A DNA stretch of 64,000 nt from Palsa-601 sp963801185 (GTDB lineage: Bacteria; Actinomycetota; Acidimicrobiia; Acidimicrobiales; Bog-793), in the NCBI GenBank assembly GCA_963801185.1, contig CAWDDW010000001.1, positions 1,054,001 to 1,118,000 of the forward strand. Reading direction: 5' to 3'. The position numbers and the translations under genes are program-made. Below, one piece after another: positions 56,198 to 64,000 of this stretch. The notes beneath the pieces are model-generated. The model was given only the letters and a program-made list of their open reading frames with translations. It was not told where the DNA came from and did no database searches. Within the stretch, counting starts at the first letter, position 1; each line of letters begins with the position of its first letter.

Positions 56198-56956
56198 CGC
56201 TCGCTCGAGACGTCGATGAGCGAGAGCAGCTTGGCCGCGACGCCCGCCGGCTCGTAGCGATCCGGCCCGTCGGAGTTGGCGACCTCGCTTGCGGTATAGC
56301 CGGTGGGCTGGACGTCGCCAGGGAAAGAGATGTCCTTCCAGCCGACGAGATCCTTGTTGCCGCCGTACTCGGGGCAGGAGTACATACCCTCGATCGCATG
56401 GCCGAACAGCAGCGTCATGAAGCCGTCGGGATCCTTCTTGAGGGCGGCGTCCCGCTCCGGGTTGGCCGCCGTCGCGAAGTCGCCGCCGGCCAGGTGGTCG
56501 AGTGCTGGGACCCCCTTCGAGTACGCGAGCCTGTAACCCGCCAGCCTGGCCCGCCACCCGTGCGCCTCGGAGGGGGACAGGCCGATGAACGTCGCCATGT
56601 CGTCGACCCTCCAGCCTGCGCGATTGGAGAACGGGCCCCCCGAGAAGACCTTCGCCGGTGAGAGCTCGAGCGCCCCAAGCATGGTGTCTATGTATCCGAC
56701 GACCCCGGCCTCTCGTGCGCCGGGATGCCCTTTCTCGGCGGGGTCATCCTCGGGACCTGGGATGAGCCGTGCCGTCGCTTCCATGACGACGTCGGCCTCG
56801 TGATCGGTGAACACGAGCCAGCCACCCTTGTTCGGGGTTGGCGTGCTCTCTGCCGCGGATCTGGCTGCAGGCAGAGAGCAGGTCGGCCGGCAGCAGAAGG
56901 GCGAGGCCGGCGATTCCGCCGCGCTGCAACGCCTGGCGCCTGGAAATGGCAGTCAC
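56194..56956 (-). CDS. Gluconate 2-dehydrogenase subunit 3-like, Tat-exported, one frameshift
   Basis: About 254 aa in two frames. The N-terminus (GTG at 56956, TAISRRQALQRGGIAGLALL) is a Tat signal with twin arginines. The second frame starts near FTDHEADVVMEATARLIP and is standard subunit-3 text through VGYIDTMLGALELSP. The join needs one base less (or two more) around 56805-56820, near GAGCCAGCC. Subunit 3 carries the flavoprotein across the membrane. Co-transcribed with the GMC gene. An ATG six codons further upstream is an alternative start. Confidence 0.75.
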
Positions 56957-57097
56957 GGGGTCGCATCCTGCCACGGCCCGCTACCCGCGCGCCGGAGGGT
57001 GCCCTTTCGACCGACGCCTGCTCGCTCCACGGCCGGAAGGTTGCTCACTGACAGCTGCGTCCTGGCAGCCTCAGGTCAACACTCGATACCATCGGCC

Positions 57098-57682
57098 ATG
57101 AACGAGAAGCATCTCGAACTGTGCTCGAGCGCCGAGTGGGCCGAGACGGTACAGCGCTTCATCATCCCGTGGGTGCTCGACGGACTAGAGCTAGGTGACG
57201 ACGTGCTCGAGGTAGGACCCGGTCCGGGCCGGACTACCGAAGTCCTGGCTGGCATGGCGCGTCGCTTGACCGCCGTCGAGGCAGATGCAGGGCTCTCGGA
57301 AGCGCTTGCCACCCGGATGGCCGGCATGGCAGTCGAGGTCCTTCACGCTGATGCGACTGCTCTCCCCTATCCTCCGGGAAGGTTCAGCGACGTGCTCTCG
57401 TTCACGATGCTGCACCACGTGCCTTCGCTCGATGCTCAGGACCAGCTGTTCTCCGAGGTCGCCCGAGTCCTTCGCCCTGGCGGCGTCTTCGCCGGCACCG
57501 ACAGCCTCGACAGCCCCGAGCTCCGTGAGCTGCACGACGACGACATCTGCGTTCCGATCGACCCTGCCAGGCTCGAGGACCGACTGATTCGTGCCGGTCT
57601 TGCCGACGTGAGTGTCGAGACCAACGAGTACGCCATCCGCTTCCGCGCCCGCAGACCCGCCACCTCATCCCCGCCCGTCTGA
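57098..57682 (+). CDS. Class I SAM-dependent methyltransferase
   Basis: A 194-aa methyltransferase. Motif I is VLEVGPGPGRTTEVLAG, the acidic motif II LTAVEADAGLSEALA, then DATALPYPPGRFSDVLSFTML and motif with RVLRPGGVFAGTDSL. No family-specific substrate domain is visible, and small-molecule targets are most likely. The ATG at 57098 begins the conserved text; upstream in-frame codons overlap the divergent dehydrogenase start and are not used. Confidence 0.85.
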   Translation: MNEKHLELCSSAEWAETVQRFIIPWVLDGLELGDDVLEVGPGPGRTTEVLAGMARRLTAVEADAGLSEALATRMAGMAVEVLHADATALPYPPGRFSDVLSFTMLHHVPSLDAQDQLFSEVARVLRPGGVFAGTDSLDSPELRELHDDDICVPIDPARLEDRLIRAGLADVSVETNEYAIRFRARRPATSSPPV

Positions 57683-57758
57683 CCGGAAGCGGAGCACCGA
57701 GTGCTGCTGAGTTAAAACATAAGGTGCCTTCGCCACAGCTCCTGGATAGGGTCTCTGC

Positions 57759-59021
57759 ATGCGAACCGTCTCAGAGCGCGAGCTCACGGGCCTGCTCGGA
57801 GGACTGACCGACGCTTCACCACGCGTCGTCGCCTCAGGCAACTTCGCCACTCCCGTCAAGGCCCTCGATATTCTCGACGCGACCGTCGAGACCTATCGGC
57901 TGTTCATCCTCAACGCGCAGAACCCGATTCCGGCCCGCCCCGACGTGGTGCACGAGACGCCGTTCGTTGGCCCCGGAATGCGCCACACCCCCGGCCTCGA
58001 CTACCTGCCGATGCGCCTCTCGCTCGTCCCGCGACTCTTCGCGACCACCCGGCCACCCGACGTCGTGGTCGTCCACACCTCGGTGCCGAGGAATGGAAAG
58101 GTCTCGCTCGGGATAGAGGTGAACATCCTCCCGGCCGCGATCGAACAGGCGCGCGCCCGCGGAGCCCTCGTCATCGCCCAGCTGAACCCGCACATGCCTT
58201 ACACGATGGGCGACGCGGAGATCGACACCGAGATGGTCGACCTCGCCATCGAAGTGGAACAGGAGCTCCCGGGGCCGACGCCGCACGGACCCGACGACAG
58301 GACGGCACAGATCGGCGAGCAGGTCGCGCGCCTTGTGACCGACGGCGCAACTCTGCAGATGGGCATCGGCCAGGTTCCCGATGCTGCGCTGAGCCGCTTG
58401 GGCGGTCATAGCGGGCTCCGGGTCTGGTCGGAGATGGTGAGCGACGGCGTCCTTGCACTCGAGCGCGCCGGTTCCCTCGACCCCGATCATCCCATCACGG
58501 CGTCCTTCCTCTTCGGATCTCCCGAGCTCTACGAGTGGGCCGACGGCAACCCGCGACTGCTGTTGCGGCGGACCGAGACGACGAACGACCCTTCGATGAT
58601 CGCCGCGAACCCGGCGATGCTGTCGGTCAACACCGCGCTCCAGATCGACCTCTTCGCCCAAGCCAATGCCAGTTACGTTGGCGGCCGCATCTACTCGGGG
58701 TTCGGCGGGCAGCCCGACTTCGTGGTCGGGGCGCTGCACTCGAACGGTGGGCACGCCGTGATCGCGTTGGCGGCCTGGCACGAGAAGACTGCCTCGTCCA
58801 CCGTCGTCCCCCAACTCGGAGTGCCGGCGGGGTCCTTCCAGCACTCGGTCGTCGTGACCGAGCAGGGCTGCGCCCACATCTTCGGCCGCAGTCAGAGAGG
58901 CCAGGCGCGCCTTCTGATCGAGGAGACCGCAGATCCGCGGGCCCGCGACGAGCTCTGGGAGGCCGCTTCGAGGATCGGCCTCACCGACCAACGCACCGAC
59001 ATCCCTGCGGGCACGGCCTGA
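57759..59021 (+). CDS. Acetyl-CoA hydrolase/CoA-transferase family protein
   Basis: A 420-aa protein of the acetyl-CoA hydrolase / 4-hydroxybutyrate CoA-transferase family. Family text includes TLQMGIGQVPDAALSRL near 205, SEMVSDGVLALERAG, GGRIYSGFGGQPDFVVGALHS and VVTEQGCAHIFGRSQRGQA, the glutamate in VTEQG being in the place of the catalytic one. It would move CoA between acyl groups or hydrolyse acyl-CoA. It lies 13 bp ahead of the carboxylase operon on the same strand, so a link with propionyl- or acetyl-CoA metabolism is likely. Confidence 0.85.
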   Translation: MRTVSERELTGLLGGLTDASPRVVASGNFATPVKALDILDATVETYRLFILNAQNPIPARPDVVHETPFVGPGMRHTPGLDYLPMRLSLVPRLFATTRPPDVVVVHTSVPRNGKVSLGIEVNILPAAIEQARARGALVIAQLNPHMPYTMGDAEIDTEMVDLAIEVEQELPGPTPHGPDDRTAQIGEQVARLVTDGATLQMGIGQVPDAALSRLGGHSGLRVWSEMVSDGVLALERAGSLDPDHPITASFLFGSPELYEWADGNPRLLLRRTETTNDPSMIAANPAMLSVNTALQIDLFAQANASYVGGRIYSGFGGQPDFVVGALHSNGGHAVIALAAWHEKTASSTVVPQLGVPAGSFQHSVVVTEQGCAHIFGRSQRGQARLLIEETADPRARDELWEAASRIGLTDQRTDIPAGTA

Positions 59022-59034
59022 GGAGGAGGCGGAC

Positions 59035-60817
59035 GTGCGCAAGGTCCTCATCGCCAATCGTGGCGAGATCGCGGTCCGTGTCGTACGGGCCTGCGAGGAC
59101 TCGGGCCTCGGTAGCGTCGGCGTCTACGCGGACCAGGACCGTGAGGCGCTCCACGTACGTCTCGCCGACGAGGCGTTCGCTCTCGGTGGGCGGACACCGG
59201 CCCAGACATATCTCGACTCGGACAAACTGATCGGCATCGCTCGGCGGTCGGGAGCGGATGCGATCCATCCCGGATACGGCTTCCTGGCGGAGAACGCAGG
59301 TTTCGCGCAGTCGGTGCTCGACGCCGGCCTGACATGGATCGGGCCCCCGCCACAGGCGATCCGCGACCTCGGCGACAAGACCGTGGCCCGGAAGATGGCT
59401 GCCGCCGTCGGCGCACCGCTCGCGCCCGGGCTCTCCCACCCTGTGATCGACGCCTCCGAGATCCGCTTGTTCATCGAAGAGAACGGTCTCCCGGTACTGA
59501 TCAAGGCGGCGTTCGGCGGCGGCGGGCGCGGGATGAAGGTGGTCCGCGACCTCTCCGAGCCTCGACGAGGCGTTCGAGTCAGCGGTGCGCGAGTCGACGA
59601 GCGCGTTCGGCCGCGGCGAGTGCTTCGTCGAGCGCTTCTTGGAGCGGGCGCGCCATCTCGAGACCCAGTGCCTCGCCGACGACGCCGGCAAGGTGGTAGT
59701 CCTCTCGACGCGGGACTGCTCCTTGCAGCGACGCAGTCAGAAGCTCGTAGAGGAAGCACCCGCCCCGTTCCTCACCGACGATCAGATCCGCGCTGTCTAC
59801 GACGGCTCCAAGGCGATCCTGAGCGCATCTGGTTACCGGAACGCCGGAACCTGCGAGTTCCTCCTCGCCCCGGACGGGACCATCTCGTTCAACGAGGTCA
59901 ACACGCGCCTCCAGGTGGAACACCCTGTCACCGAGATGGTCACCGGGATCGACGTCGTGAAAGAGCAACTGCGGCTGGCGGCCGGCGGGTTGCTCGACTA
60001 CGACGACCCCGAGCTGCGGGGACATGCCATCGAATTCCGCCTGAACGGAGAGGACCCCGGCAGCGGGTTCCTGCCCTCTCCCGGGCACCTGCGCCGGTGG
60101 CGTCCGCCCTCGGGCCCGGGCGTGCGATGGGATGGCGGCTATCGGGAGGGAGACGACCTCCCGGCCGACTTCGATTCACTCCTCGGCAAGCTCGTGGTGT
60201 TCGGGCAGGATCGCGAGGCCGCTCTCGCCGTCGCACGGCGCGCCCTGGCGGAGTTCGAGGTGGACGGGATTGCCACCGTCCTGCCGTTCGATCGCGTGAT
60301 CGTGGAGCATCCCGACTTCGTGTCGGTGCCCTTCGCGGTGCACACGCGTTGGATCGAGGACGACTTCGACAACACCCTTCCGCCCTATGCCGGCGCGACC
60401 GGCTCGGACGGTGCGGGAGCACCCGAGGCGCGGCGCAAGGTGACAGTCGAGGTCGACGGTCGACGACTCGAGGTGAGCCTCCCGACCTCCTTCGGAGGCT
60501 CAGCCGCCGATCCGTCCCCGGCGGCGCCGTCGATGCGCCGCAGCTCGGCCACCGGCCTTGCTGACGAGCCCGGCTCGGGAGGAAACGCGGTCACCTGTCC
60601 CATGCAGGCGACGGTCGTGAAGCTCCTCGTCAGCGACGGCGATCTCGTCGCCAAGGGCGACACGGTGATCGAGGTGGAGGCGATGAAGATGGAGCAGCCG
60701 CTACGGGCTCCGAGGGATGGGGTGGTCGAAGGCCTTGGGGTCCTGATCGGAGATCAAGTTCAACAAGGTCAGGTGCTCTGCCGGATCGTCGACGCGCCCC
60801 CTGCAGGTGACCAGTGA
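59035..60817 (+). CDS. Acyl-CoA carboxylase alpha subunit (biotin carboxylase + BCCP), one frameshift
   Basis: About 594 aa after correction. Biotin carboxylase domain from KVLIANRGEIAVRVVRACED, with the ATP-grasp glycine loop AAFGGGGRGMKVV and EVNTRLQVEHPVTEM; C-terminal biotinyl domain with EVEAMKMEQPL, the biotin-accepting lysine being in AMKM. This is the actinobacterial AccA/PccA arrangement that carboxylates its own biotin for acetyl- or propionyl-CoA carboxylation. The frame shifts at GAGCCTC (59557-59563); removing one C restores LSELDEAFESAVRE. GTG start after GAGGAGGCGGAC. Overlaps the beta subunit gene by 4 nt. Confidence 0.9.
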
Positions 60818-62379
60818 CGACACCTGCCACGGAGGGCTCGACGGCCTCCAAGCTGCGCGGCCTCGAAGAGCGTCGCCGCGAGGTCTACGACAAGACCGAA
60901 GCCGACGCAGCCGAGCGACAGCATGCGCACGGCAAGCTGACCGCCCGCGAGCGCATCGAGGTGCTCGTTGACCCGGGCTCGTTCCGGGAGCTGGACGCGT
61001 TCGCTCGTCACACTTCCGACGGGGAGCCCCGGGCGTACGGCGACGGCGTGGTGACCGGCCGCGCGACGATCGAGGGGCGCGAGGTCTGCCTCTTCTCACA
61101 CGACTTCAGCGTCTACGGCGGTTCCCTCGGCCAGGTCTTCGGCGACAAAGTGGTGAAGGCCATGGACCTCGCCCTCGAGATCGGCTGCCCGTTCATCGGC
61201 ATCAACGACTCGGGCGGGGCGCGCATCCAAGAGGGAGTCGTGTCGCTGGCGCTCTACGGCGAGATCTTCTACCGCAACGTGGCGGCCTCCGGCGTGATCC
61301 CCCAGATATCCGTGATCGCCGGACCATGCGCCGGTGGGGCCGTCTACTCCCCCGCCGTGACCGACTTCACGGTCATGGTCGATCAGGTGGCTCACATGTT
61401 CATCACCGGCCCCGACGTGATCAAGTCGGTGACTGGCGAGGACGTCGGCCACGAGGAGCTCGGCGGCGCGACGACACACGCGTCGCGGTCGGGCAACGCT
61501 CACTACCGGGCCGCTGACGAGCGCGACGCGTTCGACTACACGCGTGCGCTGCTCAGCTTCCTGCCGCAGAACAACCTCTCCGACCCCCCTCGCTACGCGA
61601 GCCCCGCCTCTCCGGTGGTAACCGACAAGGACCGTGCGCTCGACACCATCATCCCCGACTCAGACAACCAGGCCTACGACATGCGAGACGTCATAACGAC
61701 GGTGCTCGACGGAGGAGACCTGCTCGAGGTTCATGCGCTGTTCGCACGCAACATCATCTGCGGCTTCGGGCGCGTCGATGGCGCGTCGGTAGGGGTGGTG
61801 GGCAGCCAGCCGGCGCACCTGGCCGGGACCCTCGACATCGACGCGTCCGAGAAAGCGGCGCGGTTCGTGCGGACCTGCGACGCGTACAACGTGCCGATCC
61901 TTACTTTCGTCGACGTGCCCGGTTTCTTGCCCGGTACCGACCAGGAGTGGCAGGGCATCATCCGACGGGGCTCGAAGCTCCTCTACGCCTACGCGGAAGC
62001 CACAGTCCCCAAGGTGACGGTGATCACCCGCAAGGCCTACGGCGGCGCCTACGTCGTGCTCGGGTCGAAGCACCTACGCGCCGACGTCAATCTCGCTTGG
62101 CCGACGGCGGAGATCGCCGTCATGGGGGCCGAAGGCGCCGTGAACGTCATCCATCACCGCGAGCTCGCCGCCGCGAGCGACCCGCTGGCGCTCCACCGGG
62201 AGCTGGTCGATCAGTACCGCGACACCTACGACAATCCGTACCAGGCGGCCGAGCACGGGTACCTCGACGCCGTCATCATGCCCTCCGACACGAGGCTCGA
62301 GGTGTCGGCCGCCCTACGCACCCTGCGCGAGAAGCGACCGCAGCTGCCGTCGAGGAAACATGGCAACATCCCGCTCTGA
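60814..62379 (+). CDS. Acyl-CoA carboxylase beta subunit (carboxyltransferase)
   Basis: A 521-aa carboxyltransferase of the AccD5/PccB type. It begins with a GTG in a GTGA overlap with the alpha subunit stop. N-terminal text KLTARERIEVLVDPGSF, GYGDGVVTGRATI-like AYGDGVVTGRATIEGR, GINDSGGARIQEGV and GPCAGGAVYSPAVTDF form the first crotonase-like domain; VPGFLPGTDQEWQGIIRRGS, TRKAYGGAYVVLGSK and WPTAEIAVMGAEGAVNV the second. The propionyl-CoA type is favoured by overall wording, but acyl-chain choice depends on one residue I cannot judge safely. Confidence 0.92.
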   Translation: MTTPATEGSTASKLRGLEERRREVYDKTEADAAERQHAHGKLTARERIEVLVDPGSFRELDAFARHTSDGEPRAYGDGVVTGRATIEGREVCLFSHDFSVYGGSLGQVFGDKVVKAMDLALEIGCPFIGINDSGGARIQEGVVSLALYGEIFYRNVAASGVIPQISVIAGPCAGGAVYSPAVTDFTVMVDQVAHMFITGPDVIKSVTGEDVGHEELGGATTHASRSGNAHYRAADERDAFDYTRALLSFLPQNNLSDPPRYASPASPVVTDKDRALDTIIPDSDNQAYDMRDVITTVLDGGDLLEVHALFARNIICGFGRVDGASVGVVGSQPAHLAGTLDIDASEKAARFVRTCDAYNVPILTFVDVPGFLPGTDQEWQGIIRRGSKLLYAYAEATVPKVTVITRKAYGGAYVVLGSKHLRADVNLAWPTAEIAVMGAEGAVNVIHHRELAAASDPLALHRELVDQYRDTYDNPYQAAEHGYLDAVIMPSDTRLEVSAALRTLREKRPQLPSRKHGNIPL

Positions 62380-62608
62380 CGGCGCCCCCGCCGAAGGGGA
62401 GGTCGAGGGCGAGATATCGGTGCGCGGCATGCCGAACGAGGCGGAGACAGCCGCGCTCATAGCTGTCCTGTCCGGCCTCCGGTCGCCGGCCGGAGCTCCC
62501 GCCAACGGCGAGGAATCCACGTCGGCCTGGCGCGGAAGGACTCTTCTGTCCAACCGCGTGCATGGCCCGATCGGACCGGGACGGTGGCGCTCGGGCGGTC
62601 GGGCCTGA
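62360..62608 (+). CDS. Acyl-CoA carboxylase epsilon subunit
   Basis: An 82-aa protein of the ACC epsilon family. The short core ISVRGMPNEAETAALIAVLSGL and the tail HGPIGPGRWRSGG match the family, which stabilises actinobacterial carboxylase complexes. It overlaps the beta subunit gene by 20 bp, the usual position. The middle (residues 40-65) is variable as in relatives. Confidence 0.78.
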   Translation: MATSRSDGAPAEGEVEGEISVRGMPNEAETAALIAVLSGLRSPAGAPANGEESTSAWRGRTLLSNRVHGPIGPGRWRSGGRA

Positions 62609-62673
62609 GGTCTCCCTGGGTAGTTCTTGTCGATCCCGAAGGCAACGAATTCTGCGTGCTCGGGGCCTTCTAG
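62569..62673 (+). pseudogene. C-terminal remnant of a VOC-family gene
   Basis: In the frame of codon 62608 the sequence reads SPWVVLVDPEGNEFCVLGAF and stops at 62671-62673. This is the typical last strand of glyoxalase-like VOC proteins. No start or N-terminal half precedes it; the upstream part coincides with the 3' end of the epsilon subunit gene in another frame. Read as the leftover of a deleted gene. Confidence 0.6.
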
Positions 62674-62675
62674 AC

Positions 62676-64000
62676 CTAAGGCACGGTGCTGTCACCGTCA
62701 TCGTCGCCGAGGCCGGGACGAGCGCCCGCCAGAACTTCAGGCTTCCCTTGGTCGAACGGGAAGGAAGGGTCCTCAGGCACGAGCGTCGGGGTCGCACGGT
62801 TGAGTGTCTCGCCGCGGAAGAACGAGGGACCCGCGATCCGCCACGCAAGTGCGCAGACGACGCCGATGAGCGCGCTGATGAGGAAGATCATGAACACGCC
62901 GCCGATGAGCCAGTGCGGGGAGAACGGCAGCCTCCATGACGTGTAGCTCTGACCGCTGGAAAAGAGCCAGTCGGCCTTCAAGCTCCACGCCCCGGCAAGG
63001 AACAGGATCAGCCCGCCAAGCCCCGGCAGGATCCCCTTCATGAACAGGTCGCGCGTGCTGGCGGTGAGCGACTTGCGGTAGTACCACAGGCACGTCCAAC
63101 CGGTGAGGCCGTAGTAGAAGGCGATCCACACTCCGATCGCCGTGACGGAGTCGGGGATCACGTTGCCGTTGGAGAGGTAGTTCATGAGCGCGTACATCAC
63201 CGCCGAGATGGCGCCCATCGCGACGGTCGCCACCGTCGGGCTCAGGTACTTGCGGTGCACTCTCCCGAACGCGTCGGGCAAAGCCTTGTAAACACTCATC
63301 GACAGGACGGTGCGGGCAGTGGGCAGGATCGTCGTCTGGGTACTGGCCGCGGCAGACGACAACACCATGAGCAGCAACAGGTGCGAGAAGATCGAGCCGA
63401 TCCAAGCTGATCCGAACACCGCCGTGCCCTGCACCGACAACACGTCTGTGAGGTGTGCCGGGTTCGCCAGGCCGATCCCCTTCGTGCCGACGCCTGCGAA
63501 GGCCTGGGCGGAGATGGTCACGAGTGCGTAGGTAGCGAGAAGCAGCACGGTGGCGATGATCCCCGCCAGCCCGGGGAGCCTCTCCTTGTCGCTCGTCTCC
63601 TCGTTCACCGAGAGCGAGGTGTCCCAGCCCCAATAGATGAACAGCATCAGCACGAGCCCGTTGACAAAGGCCGACGGGGAGAGCGTCGTTGGGTTGAACC
63701 AGGACAGGCTCGGCACCATGTGCCCCGGTGGTGCGTGACCGATGGCCACCCTGGTGATCGCCACGACCGAGAAGACCGCCAGCATGACGAGCTCGATCGA
63801 CAACAGGATGCGCTGCACCTTCGCCGAGAGCTCGATCCCCCGGTAGCAGACGTAGGTAAGGACGACGATCCAGAGGATCCCGACGAGGAGGACGAAGAAG
63901 TTCGTGGGGTTGTCTCCGATGCCCTTGGCATTGAACAACAAGAAGCCGTACTGTCCGGCGACCTCGGCGAGGCTCGCCATGACGAGGATGTCGGAGGCCA
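62676..64000 (-). CDS. APC-superfamily amino acid permease, 5' end outside window
   Basis: At least 434 aa of a 12-helix APC permease; the reading frame stays open to the window end, so the start is missing. Features are ten or more helices, a conserved SVNEETSDKERLPGLAGIIATV loop near the sixth helix and LSSAAASTQTTILPTARTVLSMSVY in the cytoplasmic loop after the eighth. The C-terminal tail is acidic (LGDDDGDSTVP). Typical substrates are amino acids or amines; none can be named. Convergent with the carboxylase operon, two bases after the VOC remnant. Confidence 0.87.
   Translation of the reverse strand, partial: ASDILVMASLAEVAGQYGFLLFNAKGIGDNPTNFFVLLVGILWIVVLTYVCYRGIELSAKVQRILLSIELVMLAVFSVVAITRVAIGHAPPGHMVPSLSWFNPTTLSPSAFVNGLVLMLFIYWGWDTSLSVNEETSDKERLPGLAGIIATVLLLATYALVTISAQAFAGVGTKGIGLANPAHLTDVLSVQGTAVFGSAWIGSIFSHLLLLMVLSSAAASTQTTILPTARTVLSMSVYKALPDAFGRVHRKYLSPTVATVAMGAISAVMYALMNYLSNGNVIPDSVTAIGVWIAFYYGLTGWTCLWYYRKSLTASTRDLFMKGILPGLGGLILFLAGAWSLKADWLFSSGQSYTSWRLPFSPHWLIGGVFMIFLISALIGVVCALAWRIAGPSFFRGETLNRATPTLVPEDPSFPFDQGKPEVLAGARPGLGDDDGDSTVP

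Overview
The window is high-GC, densely packed actinobacterial DNA with many 1-4 nt start/stop overlaps. Mycothiol-type ligase, LpdA-like flavoprotein, acyl-CoA carboxylase epsilon subunit, the secA-prfB-ftsE-ftsX order and secreted proteins with C-x5-C repeats fit Actinomycetota, and I would guess an Acidimicrobiia-like lineage. The class is an inference; no rRNA or tRNA gene was seen.

Layout. 0-4.3 kb: 3' end of a TIGR01777 epimerase, a FadD19-like acyl-CoA synthetase and a secreted phosphoesterase. 4.4-6.6 kb: a small sulfur-trafficking set (DsrE2-like, single-Cys DsrC/TusE-like, sulfide:quinone-reductase-like flavoprotein). 6.8-17 kb: mshC-like ligase, sugar nucleotidyltransferase, ftsX, ftsE, prfB, secA, miaB, nfo. 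17-21.7 kb: LpdA-like flavoprotein, MerR, MFS exporter, glycosyltransferase. 45-64 kb: USP, neocarzinostatin-like lipoprotein, Rrf2 regulator facing ctaD, TetR, PAS-PAS-GGDEF-EAL protein, MOSC protein, amidase, GMC dehydrogenase with its Tat subunit, methyltransferase, CoA-transferase, a three-gene acyl-CoA carboxylase and an APC permease cut by the window end.

The centrepiece is 21.7-44.8 kb: two extended Pst-type ABC transport modules arranged head to head around an intergenic region at 33.3-33.6 kb. Each module runs: secreted PstS-like protein(s), PstC, PstA, PstB, a PstS-like protein with a C-terminal membrane anchor, a large anchored binding-protein-like protein, a sortase-like membrane protein whose catalytic Cys is Ser in both copies, and a small lipoprotein. 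The flanking genes are diverged paralogues, yet the two pstB genes share an 842-bp block that appears identical and lies in inverted orientation. This implies gene conversion or recombination and could allow inversion of the 9.4-kb core. Module A (left) carries two three-unit 11-bp direct repeats that look like PhoP PHO boxes; module B has none that I could see.

Eleven frameshifts interrupt otherwise intact genes, three of them in prfB. Nine fall on a GAGCTC hexamer, seven as a one-base duplication inside it. I treat these as probable sequencing or assembly artefacts at one motif, possibly modified DNA, and annotate the genes across the breaks.
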